DNA of 64,000 nt from Nocardia yamanashiensis NBRC 100130 (GTDB taxonomy: Bacteria; Actinomycetota; Actinomycetes; Mycobacteriales; Mycobacteriaceae): positions 186,001-250,000 of the forward strand of contig NZ_BDCD01000021.1 in NCBI RefSeq assembly GCF_001613325.1. The letters run 5' to 3'. Below are positions 55,605-63,541 of the stretch, one piece after another. The position numbers and the translations under genes were made by a program. How positions within the stretch are numbered: position 1 is the stretch's first letter; every line of letters begins with the position of its first letter. A model generated the notes under the pieces. That model was not told the DNA's origin. It made no database searches and saw only the letters and a list, made by a program, of their open reading frames with translations.

Positions 55605-55615
55605 GTTCCTTCTAT

Positions 55616-55999
55616 ATGGAGCGTTTGCCCTATATCGATAGTCATTCCAGGGTAGTCACCGCCGATCCCGCGCACACCTGGGCTGCCCTGTTGCGCACGA
55701 CCTGCAAGAACCCTGAAGATCTCAGCACACTGCCGCGCGGATTCGTGCTCGACGAGGCCGATCCCCCGCGACGATTGGTGGCGAAAGGGCGGCATTGGTT
55801 CTCGCGGTATCGGCTCACCTTCGAATTGGGCGAGGTGGAAGGCGGCCGCACCGAGCTCACCGCCATCAGTCACGCGGCGTTCCCGGGACTGCACGGGCGC
55901 GTCTACCGAGCGCTGGTCATCGGCAGCGGCGGGCACCGGCTCGTGGTGCGGGACATGTTGCGCCGCATCGCTGCAACCGCGGAAGCGAGCGCGGCGTGA
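55616..55999 (+). CDS. SRPBCC-like small protein
   Basis: 127 residues from ATG 55616. The N-terminus PYIDSHSRVVTADPAHTWAALLRTTC and the antiparallel strand pattern (RLVAKGRHWFSRYRLTFELGEVEGGRTELTAISHAAFPGLHGRVYRALVIGSGGH) resemble the polyketide-cyclase/START-like SRPBCC fold, which binds hydrophobic ligands. No catalytic residues can be named. Divergent from tetR over only 21 bp with a shared palindrome, so it is the regulator's likely target. Confidence 0.7.
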   Translation: MERLPYIDSHSRVVTADPAHTWAALLRTTCKNPEDLSTLPRGFVLDEADPPRRLVAKGRHWFSRYRLTFELGEVEGGRTELTAISHAAFPGLHGRVYRALVIGSGGHRLVVRDMLRRIAATAEASAA

Positions 56000-56032
56000 A
56001 TTCCGGGCCGCCGCGAGCCCGTCGGACTTGAA

Positions 56033-56061
56033 GCGGCCGGGCGTGAAGCACGCTCGGCCGC
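56033..56061. terminator. Bidirectional terminator hairpin
   Basis: GCGGCCGGGCGTG (56033-56045) and CACGCTCGGCCGC (56049-56061), 13 bp with one G-T pair and a three-base loop, between convergent genes. Confidence 0.8.
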
Positions 56062-56068
56062 AGCGGAA

Positions 56069-56917
56069 TCAGAGGAAAAGGTCCGTGGTCAGCGGCCCGT
56101 CACCCGGCGTCACCCGGTACTTGTCCAGATCGGTGATGCCGTGCGCGGCAAGGACTTCGTCGTCGATGAAGAAATTGCCGGTGGTGTCCTTGGCGGGTGA
56201 GGTGAGCACCAGATAGGCGGCATCGGCGTAGATGTCCGGGGTGCGGGAGGTGGAGACCATCTCGTCGCCGCCGAGCAGATTGCGCACCGCCGCCGTGGCG
56301 ATGGTGGTGCGCGGCCACAGCGAGTTCACGCCGATCCCGTACTTGCGCAGCTCCTCCGCCAAACCCAGTGTGGTCAGCGACATTCCGTACTTGGCGATGG
56401 TGTAGCCGAGCGCGGTGCCCGCCCATTTCGGATCCAGGTTCAGCGGCGGAGACAAGGTCAGGATGTGCGGGTTGCGGCTCGCCTGCGCCGCATCCTTCAG
56501 CGCCGGAATGCACAGCTTGGACAGCAGGAAACTGCCGCGGCAGTTGATGTCCTGCATGAGGTCGTACTTCTTCATGGGCAGGACCTCGGTGGGGGACAGG
56601 TCGATCGCCGAGGCATTGTTCACCACCATGTCGATGCCGCCGAAGGTTTGAATCGTCCGCTGCACCGCTTCGGCCACCGCGCCGTCGTCGCGGATATCGC
56701 CGACGAATTTGAGCACGGTGCCGCCGGCCTGCTCCAGCTCGGCCGCCGCGGTGTGGATGGTGCCGGGCAATTTCGGATGTGGCGTATCGGTTTTCGCGAT
56801 CAGCGTGACATTCGCGCCGTCGGCGGCCGCGCGTCTGGCGATCTCCAAACCGATTCCGCGACTGCCACCCGACATGATCATGGTCCGGCCCGCCAGCGGC
56901 TTCCGTGCATCGGTCAT
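56069..56917 (-). CDS. Short-chain dehydrogenase/reductase (HSDL2-like)
   Basis: 282 residues. Classical SDR: cofactor loop SGGSRGIGLEIA, a basic residue downstream suggesting NADP, the NNASA motif, catalytic LTLSPPLN and YTIAKYGMS (YxxxK). The C-terminal part with FFIDDEVL resembles the HSDL2/SDR subgroup that acts on lipid substrates in eukaryotes and actinobacteria. Substrate not known. Apparently monocistronic. Confidence 0.87.
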   Translation of the reverse strand: MTDARKPLAGRTMIMSGGSRGIGLEIARRAAADGANVTLIAKTDTPHPKLPGTIHTAAAELEQAGGTVLKFVGDIRDDGAVAEAVQRTIQTFGGIDMVVNNASAIDLSPTEVLPMKKYDLMQDINCRGSFLLSKLCIPALKDAAQASRNPHILTLSPPLNLDPKWAGTALGYTIAKYGMSLTTLGLAEELRKYGIGVNSLWPRTTIATAAVRNLLGGDEMVSTSRTPDIYADAAYLVLTSPAKDTTGNFFIDDEVLAAHGITDLDKYRVTPGDGPLTTDLFL

Positions 56918-57092
56918 GGTCCGCTCCTGTTCTCAGGTTTCCCCCGCAATCGAGGGTAGTGCTGGCGCTACCACCGCGACGGGAGATCGCACTACCGGCA
57001 ATTCGGGCGTGCGGGGCATGGGCGGCGCGGGCCCGGATTCCTAGGCTCGAAAGAGCCGGAGCACCCGGCCTGAACAGGAGGAATACCTTCCC

Positions 57093-58277
57093 ATGAGGAC
57101 TTTGCGGGGATACCGCGGCCGGATCGCGCTGGCCGGAATCGGCATGGCCGCCACGCTCGCGGCGGCGGCCTGCAGCACCGAGGTATCGGCGTCGGAGCCC
57201 GGCAAGCAGCAGTCGCAGACGCTGAACGAGGCCGTGGAAGCGGCGGCGCGCACCGGATTCCCGGGCATCCAGGTGGTGGTCAGCGGTCCGGACGGCACGC
57301 GCACCCTGACGGCCGGGGCGGGCGATGTGAGCACCGGCGCGCCGTTCCCGGACAACTCGCAGGTCCGAATCGGCAGCAATACCAAGACTTTCGTCTCGAC
57401 CGTCATCCTGCAACTGGTCGCCGAGGGCAAGATCGACCTGGACGCGCCGATCGAGAAGTATCTGCCGGGCGTGGTGGCGGGCAACGGCAATGACGGCAAC
57501 CGGATCTCGGTGCGCCAGCTGCTGCAGCACACCAGCGGACTGCCCGACTATCTGACCGCGGGCCCGGCCGATCCGCGCTGGGACCCGAGCAGTCCGATGG
57601 TGCGGGCCGATACCGAGCAGGCGCGCTGGACCGAACACCAGCCGGCCGATCTGGTGCGGGTCGCCATGAGCATGCCGCCGCAGTTCGAACCCGGCGCGAA
57701 GTCCGTGTACACCAATACCAACTACATCCTGGCGGGCATGCTCATCGACCGGGTCACCGGCAGCACCTACGCCGAGCAGATCCGCACCCGCATCCTGGAG
57801 CCGCTCGGCTTGCGCGACACCTACTTCCCCGAACCGCGCGAGACCGGCATTCGCGGCCCGCACGCACACGGCTACCAGAAGGTCGACGGCCAGCGGGTCG
57901 ACTGGACCGAGCAGAACACCTCCTGGGGCGGCGCGGCCGGCGCCATGATCTCCACCGCGGCCGACCTGAACCGCTTCTTCACCGCCTTGACCCTGGAGGG
58001 CAAACTGCTGCCCGCCGCGCAGCTGGCCGAAATGCAGAAGACCGTGAGCTTCGACCGAATGCCCGGCGCCGGTTACGGATTGGGCCTGATCAAGCTGCCC
58101 TCCACGTGCGGCAAGACGGTGTGGGGCCACGGCGGCAGCATCCCCGGATTCGGCACCCGCAACGGCGTCGCGTCGGACGGCACCGCCGTCGTGGTCACGG
58201 TGAACGAGTTGCTGGACAGCGAAGCCGGATCCGTTGCGGTGCAGCAGGTATTCGACGCCGCGCTGTGCGGACGATGA
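57093..58277 (+). CDS. Lipoprotein serine hydrolase, class C beta-lactamase family
   Basis: 394 residues with AGGAGG upstream. Signal peptide with lipobox AAAAC (Cys ~26). Beta-lactamase/DD-peptidase fold motifs: SNTK (SxxK), YTNTNY (YxN) and GHGGS (KTG equivalent HGG). Likely a D-alanyl-D-alanine carboxypeptidase or esterase on the outer face of the membrane. True beta-lactamase activity cannot be told from motifs. Its TGA overlaps an ATG of the next gene, another secreted hydrolase. Confidence 0.88.
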   Translation: MRTLRGYRGRIALAGIGMAATLAAAACSTEVSASEPGKQQSQTLNEAVEAAARTGFPGIQVVVSGPDGTRTLTAGAGDVSTGAPFPDNSQVRIGSNTKTFVSTVILQLVAEGKIDLDAPIEKYLPGVVAGNGNDGNRISVRQLLQHTSGLPDYLTAGPADPRWDPSSPMVRADTEQARWTEHQPADLVRVAMSMPPQFEPGAKSVYTNTNYILAGMLIDRVTGSTYAEQIRTRILEPLGLRDTYFPEPRETGIRGPHAHGYQKVDGQRVDWTEQNTSWGGAAGAMISTAADLNRFFTALTLEGKLLPAAQLAEMQKTVSFDRMPGAGYGLGLIKLPSTCGKTVWGHGGSIPGFGTRNGVASDGTAVVVTVNELLDSEAGSVAVQQVFDAALCGR

Positions 58278-58288
58278 GAGGAATCGGA

Positions 58289-59785
58289 ATGCGTCGCGGT
58301 ATTTTGTCGATCACCGCCCTGCTGACCATGGCCGGGGCCGTCGCCTGCGGAACCGGGAGCGAGCCCGCCGGCGAACCCATGGAGCGCTACACCGGTCAGC
58401 GACTGGAGTGGAAGGGCTGCGACAACGCCGCCCTGGATGCGGCGGGCGCGCAGTGCGCGGACGTCACGGTTCCGGTGAATTATGCCGAGCCGCAGGGGAA
58501 AACGATGACGGTGGCGATTTCCCGGATGCCGTCCACCGATCCGGCGCAACGGCGCGGGATCATGATGGGCAATCCGGGCGGCCCCGGCGGTCCCGGCCTC
58601 GATCAGATGATCGAGCTCAGCAAGGCCATGACCCCGGAGGTCCGGGCGCGCTACGACCTGATCGGCATGGACCCGCGCGGCATCGGGCGCTCCTCGGCCG
58701 TGAACTGCCAGTGGCCCACCGGATTCGGGCTGCGCTCCGGGGGCAATACCGCCGCGAGTTACGCGAAGAACGTCGCCGTGCAGTCCGATCTGGCGGCCCG
58801 GTGCGTGGCTGCCGAGGGAGATCGCCTGGTGCGCATCAACACTCGCGACACCGCGCGCGATATGGACCTGATCCGCGGGCTGCTCGGGGAGAACCGGATC
58901 AACTACTTCGGCACCTCCTACGGCACCTACCTGGGTGCGGTCTACGCCCAGATGTTCCCCGAGCGCACCGATCGCTTCGTCCTGGACAGCTCGGTCGATC
59001 CCTACCGCTACGGCCCCGTCGGCATGGTCCAGGACATGGGGCCCGTCAATGAGGCCGCCTTCGAGCTCTGGGCCGCGTTCACCGCCGCCCGCGACGCGGA
59101 ATTCCGGCTCGGCGCGACCCCGGAAGCGGTGCGCGCCACCGTGATCGGCCTCATTCAGCGGTCCGGTGAACGCGCCATCCGCTACGGCGCTTTCGACCTC
59201 GACGATCAGACCTTGCCCATGGTGCTGTTCACCAAGATCGACGACCCGCGCAAGTACGAGGACCTGGCCATCACCATGCGCCAGATCGCCGACGCGGCCG
59301 CGGGCGCCGTCGTGGAACCCACCCCCGCGACCGAAGCCGCCCTGAAGGTCCTGCTGCACGCCGACCCGGCCGACGTCTCCCCGCAGATGGCCGTCATGTG
59401 CGGCGATGCCGGAGCTCCCCGCGACACCGCCTGGTACTGGACCAATATCGAAGCCGCCCGCTCCACCCAGCCCATCTTCGGCGCCCTGGCCAACAACATC
59501 ACCCCCTGCGCCTTCTGGCCCGCGCCCGCCGAATCCCCCACGGTCATCGACAATTCCATCCCCATGCTGATCGTCCAGGCCACCGGCGACACCCGTACCA
59601 CCTACGGCGCCGCCCAGGCCATGCACCGCGCCCTCAAAGGCTCCCGCATGGTCACCCTCGACAATGTCGCCATCCACAGCATCTACGGCAACTACCCCAA
59701 CAAATGCGCCGAGGACGCCGTCAACACCTACTTCCGTGACGGCACCCTCCCGGCCGCCGACCTCACCTGCCGAGACGACAAGTGA
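58289..59785 (+). CDS. Secreted alpha/beta hydrolase, tripeptidyl aminopeptidase-like
   Basis: 498 residues from ATG 58289 with AGAGG eight bases upstream; ATG 58274 overlaps the previous stop (ATGA) and is an alternative. Signal peptide with lipobox GAVAC. Motifs of the SlpD/SlpE-type peptidases: oxyanion GNPGGPGGPG, MDPRGIGRS, nucleophile FGTSYGTYLG, and a C-terminal TAP-like domain with LIVQATGDTRT and the catalytic histidine in NVAIHSIYG. Cysteines suggest disulphides. Cuts peptides from the N-terminus or acts on esters. Co-transcribed with the serine hydrolase upstream. Confidence 0.87.
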   Translation: MRRGILSITALLTMAGAVACGTGSEPAGEPMERYTGQRLEWKGCDNAALDAAGAQCADVTVPVNYAEPQGKTMTVAISRMPSTDPAQRRGIMMGNPGGPGGPGLDQMIELSKAMTPEVRARYDLIGMDPRGIGRSSAVNCQWPTGFGLRSGGNTAASYAKNVAVQSDLAARCVAAEGDRLVRINTRDTARDMDLIRGLLGENRINYFGTSYGTYLGAVYAQMFPERTDRFVLDSSVDPYRYGPVGMVQDMGPVNEAAFELWAAFTAARDAEFRLGATPEAVRATVIGLIQRSGERAIRYGAFDLDDQTLPMVLFTKIDDPRKYEDLAITMRQIADAAAGAVVEPTPATEAALKVLLHADPADVSPQMAVMCGDAGAPRDTAWYWTNIEAARSTQPIFGALANNITPCAFWPAPAESPTVIDNSIPMLIVQATGDTRTTYGAAQAMHRALKGSRMVTLDNVAIHSIYGNYPNKCAEDAVNTYFRDGTLPAADLTCRDDK

Positions 59786-59814
59786 GACCGGCCCGATGAG
59801 TACGAAAACCACAG

Positions 59815-59838
59815 CGCCCCGCCATATCCGGCGGGGCG
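59815..59838. terminator. Bidirectional terminator hairpin
   Basis: Perfect 9-bp stem CGCCCCGCC (59815-59823) and its complement (59830-59838), six-base loop, between the peptidase gene and the convergent response regulator gene. A short A-run at 59804-59807 supplies Ts on the - strand. Confidence 0.75.
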
Positions 59839-59930
59839 TCGTGCTCCTGCTGCTGGTGCTGACGCGCCTGCTGGCCTGGGTCGTGCGCACCGTCGGCCTG
59901 GCGCTCGGCTACTGCGCGCGCCGGGTGCGC

Positions 59931-60575
59931 TCACGCATTGAGATAGGCGAGTACCGCCAGTACCCGGCGGTGCCCGGCTTCGTCGGCATGCAGTCCGAGC
60001 TTGGCGAAGATGCTCCGAATATGTTTCAGCACAGCGCCTTCCGAGACCACGAGGCGTTCGGCGATGGTCCCGTTGTCGTGTCCCTCCGCCATCAGGGCGA
60101 GTACTTCGCGCTCGCGAACGGTCAAGGCGGACAACGGGTCATCGGCTTTGCGCCGCACCAGGAGTTGCGAGATCACCTCCGGGTCCATGGCGGTTCCGCC
60201 CTCGGCCACCCGGCGCAGTGACTCCAGGAAGCGGTCTACCTTCCCGACGCGCTCCTTGAGCAGATAGCCCACCCCGCCCTGGCCGTCGCCGAGCAGTTCG
60301 GCGGCATAGCTGTCCTCGACCCACGCGGACAGCACCAGCACCGGCAGTCCGGGGTGAATCTCCCTGGCCCGCACCGCCGCCCGCAATCCGTCGTCGGTGA
60401 AGGTCGGCGGCATCCGCACGTCCACCACCACCGCGTCCGGCCGGTCCGCCGTCACGATCGCCAGGAAGTCCACGGCATTGTCGACCGCCGCCACCACCTC
60501 GATTCCGGCCGACCGCAACAACAACGCCAGCCCTTCCCGCAGCAGCGCGTCATCCTCGGCGATCACCACCCGCAC
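59931..60575 (-). CDS. NarL/FixJ-type response regulator
   Basis: 214 residues. The receiver domain (1-120) starts MRVVIAEDDALLREG with the acidic pocket; the phospho-acceptor Asp is in DAVVVDVRMPP. The C-terminal LuxR HTH (LSALTVREREVLALMAEGHDNGTIAERLVVSEGAVLKHIRSIFAKLGL) is intact. It follows a sensor kinase gene by 51 bp on the same strand, forming a two-component pair. Stimulus and targets unknown. Confidence 0.93.
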   Translation of the reverse strand: MRVVIAEDDALLREGLALLLRSAGIEVVAAVDNAVDFLAIVTADRPDAVVVDVRMPPTFTDDGLRAAVRAREIHPGLPVLVLSAWVEDSYAAELLGDGQGGVGYLLKERVGKVDRFLESLRRVAEGGTAMDPEVISQLLVRRKADDPLSALTVREREVLALMAEGHDNGTIAERLVVSEGAVLKHIRSIFAKLGLHADEAGHRRVLAVLAYLNA

Positions 60576-60626
60576 GGCACACCCACTCCTGTCGTTCCGT
60601 CCGCCGCAGCATATTCCTTCCGGTCA

Positions 60627-61904
60627 TCACAGTCCGCACGGCAGTTCCACTCGGACGAGGGTGGGCCCGCCGGGTGGGCTGGTCAGTACCATCCGCCCGT
60701 CCAAGGCCTCGGCCCGCCGCCGGATGCCCGCCAGCCCGCCGCCGTCGCTCTCGTGCGCGCCACCGTGCCCGTCGTCGCGCACCTCGACGGTCAGCACGGC
60801 CGCATCACCGCCGAGCGCGATCGAAAGATGTCCGGCCCCGGAATGTTTCGTCGCATTGGTGATCGCCTCGTTGATCACGAAGTACGCCGCCGCCTCCACC
60901 GCCGCCGGCCGCCGCACCAGCTCGCCCGTGCCACCGGCGAGTTCCACCGTGCACGGAATCGGACTGCGCGCCGCCAAGGCCGAGATCGCGCTGGCCAGGC
61001 CGCGATCGGCGAGCACCGGCGGATACACGCTGCGCACCACGTCCCGCAGTTCCGCCAGCGCCGCCGTCGCCGTGTCCTGCGCCTTCCGGACCATGTCGTC
61101 GGCCGCCCCCGGATCCCGCTGCCGCAGCGAATCGGCCAGCCCCAACTGCATGATCACCGCCGCGATCCGCGCCTGCGCCCCGTCGTGCAGATCCCGCTCG
61201 ATGCGCCGCAACTCCGCCCCGTGCGCATCCAGGGCGGCCGCCCGCGTGGCCGTCAGTTCCGCCACCCGCACCGCCAGCCCCGCATCCGCCGACGGTCCCA
61301 GCAGCGCCCGCGCCACCTGCGCCTGCCAGCGCGCCACGGCCGGAATCTGCAAGGCCAGCCAGGCGGTCGGCAACCCCAGCAGCCCCGCCGCGATCGCCCG
61401 CGACCAGGAATTCGCCTCGAACCCGAACGTCACCAGCTGCCCGGCCGGCGCGGCCTGCCAGTACAGCGGAATGGTCAACTGCGCGATCGCGCCGATCGGC
61501 AGCGTGACGGCCAGCACGCCCAGCACGATCCCGGGCAGCACGTGCACCACCAGCCAAGCCACATCCCGCCGATTGGCCGGATCCCGCGCCACCGTGGCCA
61601 GCTTCGCCCCCAGCCCGCCCTCGAACGGCTCGTACCGCACCGTCAGCGGCTGCCCCAGCAACTTCCCGCTGCGCCGCCGGTCGAATTCCACCAGGGGCCG
61701 AATCAACCGCACCGCTTCCGGAATCGCCGGAATCCCGATCCCCACCAAACTCGCCGCCAGCACGATCAACAGCATGACCACCGCGATCAGCGCCAGCACC
61801 CCCGTGACCGTCCCCACCGCCAGATACGCCACCGCCCCCGGCAACAGCCGCAGCCGCGCACGCACCCACCCCCACCCGTGCACCGCCGCTCCATCCCGCT
61901 CCAC
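60627..61904 (-). CDS. Sensor histidine kinase, HisKA_3 type
   Basis: 425 residues from GTG. Four N-terminal transmembrane helices (~residues 20-60 and 115-165) enclose a short soluble insert, as in the actinobacterial DesK-like sensors. The phospho-acceptor His is in ELRRIERDLHDGAQARIA, and the ATPase domain has NEAITNATKHSGAGH and the G-boxes DDGHGG and GGGLAGIRRR. No large extracellular sensor domain, so the signal may be felt in the membrane. Partner is the response regulator 51 bp downstream. Confidence 0.92.
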   Translation of the reverse strand: MERDGAAVHGWGWVRARLRLLPGAVAYLAVGTVTGVLALIAVVMLLIVLAASLVGIGIPAIPEAVRLIRPLVEFDRRRSGKLLGQPLTVRYEPFEGGLGAKLATVARDPANRRDVAWLVVHVLPGIVLGVLAVTLPIGAIAQLTIPLYWQAAPAGQLVTFGFEANSWSRAIAAGLLGLPTAWLALQIPAVARWQAQVARALLGPSADAGLAVRVAELTATRAAALDAHGAELRRIERDLHDGAQARIAAVIMQLGLADSLRQRDPGAADDMVRKAQDTATAALAELRDVVRSVYPPVLADRGLASAISALAARSPIPCTVELAGGTGELVRRPAAVEAAAYFVINEAITNATKHSGAGHLSIALGGDAAVLTVEVRDDGHGGAHESDGGGLAGIRRRAEALDGRMVLTSPPGGPTLVRVELPCGL

Positions 61905-61985
61905 CCACCGACCCTATCCCCGCCCACTCCACACCCCCCGCCACACCTCGACTGCTCTCGTAAAGACACATGTCCCACACAGAAA

Positions 61986-62017
61986 AGCACCCCGCCCGGA
62001 CATCCGGACGGGGTGCT
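61986..62017 (-). terminator. Terminator after rsgA operon
   Basis: 15-bp stem with one mismatch: AGCACCCCGCCCGGA (61986-62000) and TCCGGACGGGGTGCT (62003-62017), followed on the - strand by a T-run (complement of GAAAA at 61982-61986). Confidence 0.82.
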
Positions 62018-62031
62018 CGAAGGTGCCTGCC

Positions 62032-62202
62032 TCAGATCGGCCGGCCCACCGCCATGATCATGAAATCGGCTCGCAGCCGCTCGGCATCAGCCTGCCGGAC
62101 GGCTCGTTCACTGTGATCCGCCATCCGCTGCAACGCGGCCTGGGCGAGCGCGGCTTCGAAGGCGAGGGCCTTGAGGGCGGCACGCAGATATGGTGCGCTC
62201 AT
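62032..62202 (-). CDS. 56-residue protein coupled to rsgA
   Basis: ATG 62202-62200 overlaps the rsgA TGA by four bases (ATGA) and is preceded by a near-perfect AGGAGGAAAGCG ribosome site. The product is Ala/Leu/Arg-rich and predicted almost wholly helical: an N-terminal amphipathic segment (YLRAALKALAFEAALAQAAL) and a charged second half (DHSERAVRQADAERLRADF). I do not recognise it. The strong ribosome site, coupling and a terminator directly after it make it a convincing gene in spite of its size. Confidence 0.75.
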   Translation of the reverse strand: MSAPYLRAALKALAFEAALAQAALQRMADHSERAVRQADAERLRADFMIMAVGRPI

Positions 62203-63302
62203 CGCTTTCCTCCTCGTTCCTTGTACATACGACGCTGTGCTTTGTTGATGTCCTTCCAGACCTTCTTGCGCTCGGCGCGCAAGCGGTTGTCGGTCCGGGC
62301 GGCCATCCATTCGTTCTCGCGCGAGAGCTTGTTGTAGGAATCCAGCCGGCGCTGGGGGAGCGCCCCGGCGTCGATCGCCTCCCGCACCGCGCACCCCGGT
62401 TCGCCGTGGTGCCCGCAATCGGCGAAACGGCAAGCCGCGGCTAGGGATTCGATATCGCTGAAAGTGCGGCCGATGCCTTCGGCGGCGTCCCACAGACCCA
62501 CCGAGCGCAACCCCGGGGTGTCGATGAGCGCCCCGCCGGTAGGCAGTGGACGCAGTTCGCGATGCACGGTGGTGTGCCGCCCGCGCTTGTCGCCGTCGCG
62601 AACCGCGTTGGTGGCGAACACTTCCGACCCGAGCAGCGCATTGGCCAGGGTGGACTTGCCCGCACCGGACGGTCCGATCAGAGCGACGGTGCCGTCCAGG
62701 ACGGCGGTCAGCGTTTCCATGCCGAACCCGCTGGACGCGCTCACCGCGACCACGGTCGCGCCGGGCGCGGCGGCCCGCACCGCGTCGAGCGAAAGATCCG
62801 GTGCGAGATCGGCTTTGGTGAGCACCACCACCGGCTGCGCCCCCGATTCCCAGGCCAGCGCGAGCAGTCGCTCGATGCGCCCGAGATCCACATCGCCGTC
62901 GCCGGCCGTGCACACCAGCACGGTGTCCACATTCGCGGCCAGCACCTGCTCGGCGGAGCGGGCGCGGGAATCGGAATGCCCGGAGACGGCGGCCCGCACG
63001 ATGGCGGTCCGGCGCGGCAGCAATCGCCGCACCATGCGACCCGAGTCGATGGCCACCCAATCGCCGGTGGTCAGGCCATTGATCTCGGAATTGGCGGGCG
63101 GGCACTGGGCCCGCACCACGGCCGCCGACAAGCGGCTCTGGTAATCAGCGGTGGGAAGTGGTGCGGCGACGTCGCATTCGCTGCGATCCATGCGGATCAC
63201 ACGCGCGGGAATCAGGTTGTCGCCGAGCAGCGGCAGGTATGCGGCGGCGAGCGCCGGGGTCCAGCCGTAAGGGGTGAGCAGGTCGAGGTCGACCGATGCC
63301 AT
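62199..63302 (-). CDS. rsgA: Ribosome small-subunit-dependent GTPase RsgA
   Basis: 367 residues. Circularly permuted GTPase: G4 (VVLTKAD) precedes G1 (IGPSGAGKST) and G3 (LIDTPGLR). An N-terminal OB-like domain (~30-110) precedes it, and a C-terminal zinc knuckle (CRFADCGHHGEPGCAV) follows. RsgA releases or checks the 30S subunit during late assembly. The C-terminal ~60 residues are very basic. Circular permutation and zinc ligands are both intact, so the call is secure even if a second RsgA-like paralogue exists elsewhere. Confidence 0.92.
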   Translation of the reverse strand: MASVDLDLLTPYGWTPALAAAYLPLLGDNLIPARVIRMDRSECDVAAPLPTADYQSRLSAAVVRAQCPPANSEINGLTTGDWVAIDSGRMVRRLLPRRTAIVRAAVSGHSDSRARSAEQVLAANVDTVLVCTAGDGDVDLGRIERLLALAWESGAQPVVVLTKADLAPDLSLDAVRAAAPGATVVAVSASSGFGMETLTAVLDGTVALIGPSGAGKSTLANALLGSEVFATNAVRDGDKRGRHTTVHRELRPLPTGGALIDTPGLRSVGLWDAAEGIGRTFSDIESLAAACRFADCGHHGEPGCAVREAIDAGALPQRRLDSYNKLSRENEWMAARTDNRLRAERKKVWKDINKAQRRMYKERGGKR

Positions 63303-63541
63303 TTCGAGGAGTCCTTCGTCGGGCCGAGCCCGAAGACGGACTCAGCGCGGGGAAATCGAGGTGGATACACGTGGTGCGCCGAAGCGCGCGGGCACGGCAA
63401 TCCGCACAGTCGTCTTCACGAAATCCACCTCCTTCAACTCCCTCGAGTGCCACCGAACTCATGTGGTGGGCACGACGCCGATAAGAACGTCACTACTCTG
63501 ACAGGCCGCCCCCGCCCGCCGCAACCGAATTAAATCCGGGC

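Noticed and set aside
57093-58277. Calling the SNTK/YTN/HGG protein a beta-lactamase resistance gene
   Set aside because: Motifs are shared by carboxypeptidases and esterases of the same fold. Nothing here specifies beta-lactam hydrolysis.
59796-60221. Possible small membrane protein starting MSTKTTAPRH with a strong hydrophobic run
   Set aside because: The region carries the hairpin terminator between convergent genes, has no ribosome site, and the frame continues far into the antisense of the response regulator gene.
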